NCBI GenBank assembly: GCA_973895155.1
Contig: OZ316892.1
Coordinates: 15,686,001 to 15,750,000 of the forward strand
Direction of reading: 5' to 3'
Source of the DNA: Marsupella aquatica
Taxonomy: Eukaryota > Marchantiophyta
Length of the DNA stretch: 64,000 nucleotides
Under the pieces are notes generated by a model. It was not told the origin of the DNA and did not search any database. It saw only the letters and a list, made by a program, of their open reading frames with translations. Position 1 is the stretch's first letter. Each line of letters opens with the position of its first letter. The position numbers and the translations under genes are program-made. Of the stretch, positions 57,483 through 64,000 are shown in pieces.

Positions 57483-58776
57483 CACTATTGACTAATGTGA
57501 CAAGGTTATGGAAGTTTAGGGTGTTATCACTGCATATGTCTTAAGTATCACTTCTACAAACTATCCACTCATTTGTTGCGACTCCTTAGCCATAGGGACT
57601 TTACCTACTCTCTTCAATCACTCATTGCATGTTCAAGGTTCAAGGTTAATTGTCTAGGACAAGGTTGTCCATGTTGTCCATGCACCTTTGAAGTTGGATG
57701 GGGGATACCACTTAATTTGACATTCAATTATTACAACATGCCATTGTAAGGAAAATTGCAGGTCCACTATCCAAGCTCAACGTCTTAGTGCTAAGTACTT
57801 GTGTGAGTGAGTGCTCCTCACCAGTTGCAAGCTTCAATTAGTAGAGGTACCCCCTTACATGAGCCCCTTACATGAGCCCCCTACATGTCATTGGCTGAGT
57901 ACCTTAGTACTCTCCACCCTTGTGCGCGGGAGAAAATGTTTCTTTGTCCGCGAAGAGGGTTTAGGGAGGGGACGGTTTAGGGTGCGAATGAGGCAACGAG
58001 GCTCGGGCAGTCGATACTGAATTGATCAAGGAGGAGGAGGAGCAAACAAGGCAACTGGGCAAGGGCAATCTATGATTGATTGATCGAGGAGGGAAAAATC
58101 GTCCCTACACGGGATTCTTAGTTTGCACCCTATCGGGCGTTCTTCCCGCTCTCTGTGATTGAAGGGAGGAGGAAGGGTTTAGCGCCACACTTGAAGCGCA
58201 ACGTGACCACATTCAATCAGGTGCTAAGTGCGTCTACAAGTGCTCCCCGAAGGCATTGCTTCCCGAAGGCATTGCTTCCCGAAGGCATTGTAGGGGCATT
58301 GCGGGAAGACTTGGCGGGTCAAACGCAAAGTTGAAGGTGTGGGGGTCCATCTTCCGCCATTTGCTTGTTGGGTTGTTCTTCGGTGAAGAGGAGAACGAGC
58401 TAGAATGTAAATGCGCTGCGACATTGGAGCGGGCGACATTGGAAGTGCGGGGTTTTGGGTGTCAACTTGTTTTGAAGAGCGCTGATCTCTGGTGCGGTGT
58501 TGGGTGCGGCTGGTGTTCAGGCAGAGGTGAGAGGTCCCGTGCAACGCACTGTGGTGCTTCATTGTGCTCTGTTTGTACTTTGTTTGTTCATCTTAACTCT
58601 GGAAAATTAATGACAGCAAAAACTATGGTTCATATATAGAAGGTCGTCCCTATTCGAGACCTCTCTTGCTGAATTCTCACCTCACTCTCTCTCGCCCTCT
58701 CTCTCGGTCTTGCTCTTCCATCGTATCTTGCTCTTCCATCGTGTCCGCTCTCTATTGCAGATTTCTCTCTCTCACG

Positions 58777-58883
58777 ATCCTCAAATACGTGTCATCATCT
58801 CTCCCTCTCTTATGCACGCCCATCACTATAGCAATCTCAGGTCGGGGTCGGCGTTGAACTTGGATTTCACTATGGAAATGTAG
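58777..58883 (+). repeat. Direct repeat, copy 1 (about 107 bp)
   Basis: Matches 59593-59699, sharing CCCATCACTATAGCAATCTC, then CAGGTCGGGG and GGATTTCACTATGGAA. Divergence of some 15-20 % suggests an old duplication of a leader exon or promoter. Confidence 0.7.
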
Positions 58884-59592
58884 ATGGGATCTTATACACT
58901 AGTATTCTAGTGTGCAGAAGTGTTGTGCAGAACTAAGAGAGGGTGCGGGGGGTTTTTCTTTGCCTTTGCTGAGCTGCGATTTCAACTCAACGGTCCTGTC
59001 CTTAGTCGCTTAGTGCTTATTTGTGTCTTGCAACAACTTTTCAGACCTGCGCGCCTGCAATGCTTGTACTTTCAGAATCGTAGACTTTAGAGTATACTCT
59101 TGTACTATCAATGACTAAATTAGAAGTTATTACGTGCGCCTATATGCTTCACTTGTGTCTTTGGAGGCTTTTGGATTAGAGGTTGCACAAAGCATGGATG
59201 TCATAGCCCTAAACTTCAAATTTCCCTGCATGCAATTCTACCTCTACATTCATGTTTCGGCAACAGGAAGAACGCAAAGGGAGCAGGTCACTCTTCCATT
59301 GACTACTTTGCCACTGTATGTATTCAATGTACAGGACATCAGTCAAATGTGATACTCTATAATGTACTCCACGGACAACTGATGAGCCACAAAACTGATG
59401 AGCCACACTCTGTCTGTGGCACTTGCAGATCATTTTTCCACCCGTTCGAGAGCTTTCTCTTTTGCCAAGCTAGGCACAAAGAAATCATTCCAGGGTTTTG
59501 TCAACTCCTGAGGTCTGTAATCACTCAGAGCCCTCTACATTTCATTGCTTTGTCTTCACTGGTGGTCTCAAGGTCGAGCGTTTGTGCTGCCC

Positions 59593-59699
59593 ATCCTCAA
59601 GTATGTACAAAAATCTCTCCCTCTCTTATGCATGCCCATCACTATAGCAATCTCAGGTCGGGGCCAGGGTCAAGCCAGGATTTCACTATGGAAGTGTAG
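59593..59699 (+). repeat. Direct repeat, copy 2 (about 107 bp)
   Basis: Partner of 58777-58883; also begins ATCCTCAA and contains TCTCTCCCTCTCTTATGCA. Confidence 0.7.
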
Positions 59700-60106
59700 A
59701 CTGGATTTGGGTTATTTGATTGGATTTTATGTATGGGGCGTCGATTGTATTCTACTGGCCTTCTTGTTGTGCTAAGCAATGTCCTGTTGTGGACTTTTGA
59801 ATTCTTCTGCTGGTACCCCTGTTTTCGTGGCCCCCAAAATTTATAAAAATTTATGTGTGAAAATGCTAGCCCAACAATTGCCCACCTTTAATGGCAAAAA
59901 TCGTTCAGTAATTGCCTGTGTCCAATCTCAGAGTCCTAAACTTAAAATTTCCTCCATGCACACAACCCATCTTGAATTTATAGCTTGAAATAACAGTTTC
60001 TCAAATCTTTGGTATTAATTCATAGTTTTAGTTTCTCATTCCTTGCATGCTTCACTACGTCACTGACTCTGGCCATATTGTGTTGTTTTCTATTGGGGTA
60101 GAAGTC

Positions 60107-60739
60107 ATGGCTCGTCCAAAACGGCCAGCACGCAGAGGCGGATCATAGGTGAGGCACCATTCCATGAGTAGACATCATCATTGGTCCAATGCACAAATTC
60201 ATCAGAAAGCCACTCATGTTTGTGCCATTTGTGATGATGGAGGTGACCTGGTCATGTGTGATGACCCTTGCCTGAGACAATTCCATGTCAATTCCTGGTC
60301 CACTTATGCACCACAGAATACATGCCCTGGGGTTGGGCTCCGGGGGGACCATCGGGGTGCTTGGACCTGCTTTGATTGTGCCACTAATATCAGCAAGTGT
60401 GCTCAATGTGGCACAAACGGCACTGTTGGGGGGGATCAACCAGAGCTGCGGAAATATCTTGACAGGTTTTGTGTTTGTTTTTTTTGTTTGACATGCCTGC
60501 CCCATGATAACTCTCTTTGCCCACTACATGTTTGTCCTACTTGTGGGGAGCCTGATGATGACTACTGGATAGACATGGTCCATTGTCCTAGATGTCCCAC
60601 AGCCTGGCACCATGAGTGTTTACTAGCCCTTCAGGCAAAAGGGTATGCATGTGACCGCCAAATTTATTCCCACTCTGCACACGGGGTTGATAGGTGGTTT
60701 TTGTATTGCCACCTCCATACGATTGACCCTCATTTGTAG
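60107..60739 (+). pseudogene. PHD-finger protein fragment (EDM2/NSD-like double PHD)
   Basis: ATG at 60107 opens a short basic leader (MARPKRPARRGGS), stopped by an in-frame TAG (60146-60148); the same frame continues to 60739. The downstream part has a PHD finger, CAICDDGGDLVMCDDPCLRQFH..GAWTCFDC, a Cys-rich linker CAQCGTNG..CFFCLTC, and a second PHD-like unit CPTCGEPDDDYWIDMVHCPRC..WHHECL with C-terminal CHLH. The DDGGDL..C..PCLR..FH pattern resembles plant EDM2-type and NSD-type PHD fingers, which read histone tails. No SET or methyltransferase part is visible. If translation starts at ATG 60164 the PHD part is an intact ORF of about 191 residues. Confidence 0.7.
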
Positions 60740-61710
60740 ACCCCTGTGAGAGACCACTTGACTTAGCTATTGCTGGATGACACCTCCAGCGCCAGCAACA
60801 AAACAAGTGAATCAGCACCAACAGGCTGAGCTAAATGAATCCAACATTGCACATCTCACATTTTGGACTTTTTAATGAAGTGGGCACCTCACTGCAATGT
60901 CAACCATAGCTCAGAGACACCCTGCTACAGTGAGCTGTCGATCGACTTTGTGACTGCATAGTAAATTTGGATTTTGCTTTTTCAGTTCAGCCATACATGG
61001 TTCTGTCCTTATACTTTCGTACACGATGACACCTCAAAAACTAAGTTTACTTATATTTTGAAGACTGATTAAGTTAATTGCAATTTCAAAGTTAGGGCCT
61101 GCACAAGGATGTCTGTGTTTTTTCCACTTTCAGTGTGTATGGTAAGAGACCATAACTGTGAAAGACTAAAGATTCCAAGCAGACTGTTGCCTGGAGTAAA
61201 ACAACATGCATGCCCAGGAGTATGAAAATACATATATAGCTACCATTATGTATTTGTTTTGGCTCTTAACAAAGGTCATCTTAAGTCGTGTGCCTGACCC
61301 ATACATTTGTACAATTACAGATGTGACTGGAAATTGGGCAGTTTAATGATATCATTCTCAGTCCCCACCACTGTCACGTAAGATACAGGTATTTGAATGT
61401 GAATTCAGGCTATATGCAGACAGGACAATATAAAGGGCCACATGTATACTGAAGTAGGCTGTCGTTCTACTTTCATCAATGTAATTACATGAACATATGG
61501 TGAAAATAATTTGACTGAAGAGTATATGGTTTGTCCTATAACTCCGTGCTGGGATTTACTGCATGTATTGACTTTCAATCCTGTCATGTGGGCCACAATC
61601 AGGGAGCTAGAGTGCACTTTGTGTCATCAGAGAGCATTGGGCTGAAGCATTGAGGGATAGGCAATGAGGGCACTGGTATTTCTCTATTGGCTTTTATTAC
61701 AGGAGGCATC
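60740..61710. other. Spacer between the PHD and BRCT ORFs
   Basis: AT-rich with no supported ORF. A pyrimidine-rich stretch ending TTTTATTACAG lies eight bases before the BRCT start codon and looks like a splice acceptor, so part of this may be intron. Confidence 0.4.
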
Positions 61711-62637
61711 ATGCCTTCCAAACGGAAGCGTGAACCTGTCCCCCTTCCACCTTCCTAGTGTGCTCCCATCTTCCAAGGGGTCAAACTCTTTTTTGTCCCA
61801 GGTATTCAGAGTGCAAGATTGAATATCCTTAGGAGAAAACTCATTGAGCATCACGGTATAGAGACACAATGTCAACTACAGGACATTCAAGTCACCCATA
61901 TTATTGCAGAAACATGGGAACATTGTTTGAAAATGGCATCTTGGTCGGTTTTTAATGACAGAGTCTTCTTGAGGCATGTCAAAGTACTTTCAGCAGAATG
62001 GATGTCTGACTCCCTTAGAAAAGGGAGTGTCCAAGATCCTGATGATTACAATTTGTTTGAGAGCAAGTACAACAGCGTCCAAATGATGAAAGATAGTCGA
62101 GATTGGCACAAGGCTCGTAGAATTGCAGGGAGAGGTGGGAGTAGGGTTCCGTCTATTGACCAGATCACAAAAGTATACAACAACATTATCCCATATGAGA
62201 CAGAACCCATCCTAGACCGTACAATGTTCAGAGGTGTGAGGGCTGTTATACTTGACAAGTCTATCAAGCCATATAGGGTCTGTTGTTTCAAGAGGGAGAT
62301 CAGTAGAAGAGGTGGTACAGTGATTGAGAAGCTCACTAATGAGACCACCCATGTCATTGCTCATTCATATTCTAAGGCATGCCGAGAGTATGGAAAGTCC
62401 GTGGTACGATGGCTCATCGCACATGGGCTGCGTGTGGTCTGCCCTGAATGGGTCAGGCAGTCACTTTCGGAAAATATGCGATTGGATGAGCATAAATTTG
62501 ATTTAAATGAAGTATGGCCAGCAAAGCCATTCATTCCCTATGACGACCCAGAATATGTTACTTCTGAGTTCCAAACCACGAATGAAGAGTTTTTTGATAG
62601 TGCGTATGATTCTGTTAGCCCTAATGATTATGAATAA
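61711..62637 (+). pseudogene. Tandem BRCT-domain protein (DNA polymerase lambda-like first BRCT)
   Basis: ATG at 61711 opens MPSKRKREPVPLPPS, stopped by TAG (61756-61758); the frame then runs open to TAA at 62637. The first BRCT has PIFQGVKLFFVPGIQSAR, VTHIIAETW and VKVLSAEWMSDSLRKG, a layout like the N-terminal BRCT of plant DNA polymerase lambda. The second has MFRGVRAVILD, RRGGTVIEKL, TTHVIAH and LRVVCPEWVRQSL. No polymerase or ligase domain follows; the C-terminus is acidic. Tandem BRCTs bind phosphopeptides or DNA ends in repair. Either a captured host fragment or an accessory gene of the CACTA element. If translation starts at ATG 61819 the ORF is 272 residues. Confidence 0.72.
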
Positions 62638-63047
62638 GTAAGGTCTCAACTGTCTGTATGCTAGACGGTTATATTTTTGAAATAAAGTTTTGTGTGTTAC
62701 TTTGGTCTATAAGACATTACTCCTTTTCATCCTCCAAATGTCTGGGTTTTGCATTTGGAGATGTATGGCAGTGTATGATGTACGTTTTACCATTGACTGG
62801 TCAACGACCAAGCACCTCACTGATTATAGCAAGTCTATTATGATGTTGCTGCCTGCAATGAGTAGATGATACGTGAGCAGGTCGGGCGCTAGCACAGAGC
62901 GGACTTGATAGTGAGTGTACACCGTGTCTGTGATATTTCCTTCATGAAACTTGCATGTGTCCCTCCATGTACTTAGAATATGCAATTGTATAAGCCTGTC
63001 TAGTGCAAAGGGTACATAGCCAAGGTGTGCCTACAACAGTTGAAGGT
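62638..63047. other. Spacer before the CACTA transposase
   Basis: Non-coding. It includes GTCGGGCGCTA at 62881-62891, the 11-base half of a B-type palindrome; the other half does not match. Confidence 0.4.
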
Positions 63048-64000
63048 ATGGATCAGGCAAATGAGGATGGACATTTGGGGCAAAGGAATCAGACACATAC
63101 CAATGAACTGCGACTCCCTTTGCATCACCCATTGAGGATTGCACGTCATGACTCCAAGTTGTGGAATAGAGAGGTGCTTAGAGCAAGCCGGGGCAGAAAT
63201 GCCCGGATGAGATGCCCCTGCATGCAATGTCAAGGATACCACTCGATGACCCTGAACCAAGTGCATTCTCATCTTCAAAGGCATGGAAGACATCCAGTCC
63301 GTAGGGTGTGGAATGTGCCAGAGGAAGAGGATTCATTGGATGATGAATGGAGGGCAGATTTTGAAAATGTGAATACAGCAAGACGCTCTGCATTCTTTCA
63401 TAATGTCACTGGTCATGCAGGCAAAAATGCCGAAGATGAGTATGTTCCACAGGGAGGTCCCGAGACTTCTAATGAGGACGGGGCAGATGTTCCTAGGATG
63501 GTTTCAGACATTTTTGAAGACCTGGATGCACTTTATGAAGATGCAGAGGCATAGGGGGATGAAGAAGCAGACATGCATGGTGCAGGCCCGTCGGACCAAG
63601 AAGAGTTTGACATTGGAGAAGGAGTTGGAGATGATGGTCAATTCTTGGGAGCTGGGGCCTACTTGGAGGAAGCTACGTCCCCATTGTATGGTGGTGCAAA
63701 TTGCTCCAAACTAGGGTTCATAGTGATGTTCCTCAATATATGTGGATGTCACCGTGTGCCCAACATATGTGTAACAGAGTTGTTGATGTTCCTATAGAGG
63801 ACAGTACTACCCGCTGGAAACATTGCTCCTAAGAACATGTATGAGGCAAAGAAGGTGATGAGCAAACTTGGTTTGAATTATGTGTCCATCCGTGCATGCC
63901 CAGATGGCCATGTACTTTTCATAAAAGAATATGTTGATTGCCTATCTTGCCCTATCTGCAGAAAGCACAGATATAAGAACGTGGGGAAGTCAACTCAACC
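63048..64000 (+). pseudogene. CACTA (En/Spm) transposase, N-terminal part, cut by the window edge
   Basis: One frame from ATG 63048 to the edge, with in-frame TAGs at 63552 and 63795. The first part fits the transposase-associated domain: RMRCPCMQCQGYHSMT, then VHSHLQRHGRHPVRRVW. An acidic linker follows, then the start of the Transposase_21 (TNPD) domain: EEATSPLYGGANCSKLGF, VLPAGNIAPKNMYEAKKVM, GLNYVSIRACPDGHVLFIKE and CLSCPICRKHRYK. This fixes the element as CACTA type. Both stops are TAG at places where family members have sense codons. Confidence 0.85.

Larger units (their letters stand above)
57488..60106. other. Long non-coding leader with duplicated segment
   Basis: I see no supported gene. 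GAAGGCATTGCTTCCC is repeated near 58252-58290, and a CT-rich stretch (58677-58700) precedes one copy of a direct repeat of about 107 bp. Confidence 0.4.
57483..64000 (+). mobile_element. Probable CACTA (En/Spm) element, right end outside the window
   Basis: The transposase at 63048-64000 is CACTA-type. A CACTA word occurs at 57483 just after the LINE, but without the other end it cannot be proved to be the terminus. Upstream of the transposase and on the same strand are a PHD-finger ORF and a tandem-BRCT ORF, which I infer to be captured or accessory genes. Confidence 0.45.

Noticed and set aside
57483-57487. CACTA word taken as the certain left end of the CACTA element
   Set aside because: A five-base match is weak; without the other terminus and a 3-bp duplication it can only be a candidate.
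1-64000. CRISPR arrays, rRNA and tRNA genes, and prokaryotic operons
   Set aside because: No regularly spaced repeats, rRNA cores or cloverleaf signals were noticed, and introns plus plant transposon families argue for a eukaryotic nuclear genome.

Overview
The window is repeat-dense nuclear DNA of a plant or a close green-lineage relative (streptophyte). The evidence is a Ty3/gypsy pol, an L1-type LINE with a plant-style DUF4283/CCHC ORF1 and a zf-RVT tail, Mutator-like (MULE) transposase genes ending in a SWIM zinc finger, a CACTA transposase, GT..AG introns of about 95-270 bp, and a three-unit Arabidopsis-type telomere tract. Nothing identifies the species. I saw no rRNA, tRNA, CRISPR array or ordinary host gene; almost everything is nested transposons, mostly decayed.

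Layout. (1) MULE-A runs from beyond the left edge to about 32 kb. It has a minus-strand gene (1-2448) and a divergent plus-strand transposase gene (4333-6297, continued at 10325-10534 and 30638-31826). (2) The transposase gene is broken by a 4.0-kb LTR-like unit X1 (6298-10324, target duplication AGAGG) and by a minus-strand 4.0-kb unit W (target duplication ACTCT). (3) At 11548-14771 lies a gypsy pol that runs directly into X2 (14772-18797), a second copy of X. X is therefore the LTR of this gypsy family, and each LTR carries an ORF of about 1000-1200 codons. X1 and its right flank are repeated after pol, as if a solo-LTR allele and a full-length allele had been joined. (4) W is itself interrupted by a young copia-like non-autonomous element (19879-22862) and by X3 (24067-28720). 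(5) A LINE (about 35.1-57.45 kb) is split in its reverse transcriptase by MULE-B (39622-55387). MULE-B holds a second copy of the minus-strand gene (40201-44366) and of the transposase (51281-54929), and is itself interrupted by X4 (46578-51238). (6) 57.5-64.0 kb looks like a CACTA element with a PHD-finger ORF and a tandem-BRCT ORF upstream of its transposase, which runs off the right edge.

The most interesting system is in the two MULE copies. Their minus-strand gene combines a ParB-like segment (a GNHRLYSW-type box) with a C-terminal region resembling N4/N6 DNA methyltransferases (a D..xGxG..GxE block), an arrangement familiar from phages and prokaryotes but unexpected in a plant MULE. Both copies are sprinkled, in introns and intergenic DNA only, with about 15-bp imperfect palindromes. 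The outer bases (TAG.G / .GCTA) are shared, but the inner bases differ by copy: A-type TAGCGA-N3-TCGCTA, B-type TAGCGC-YNR-GCGCTA. This resembles a parS-like or methylation recognition site co-evolving with its element. Both gene copies carry stops and frameshifts here, so these are fossils; intact relatives would be needed to test function.
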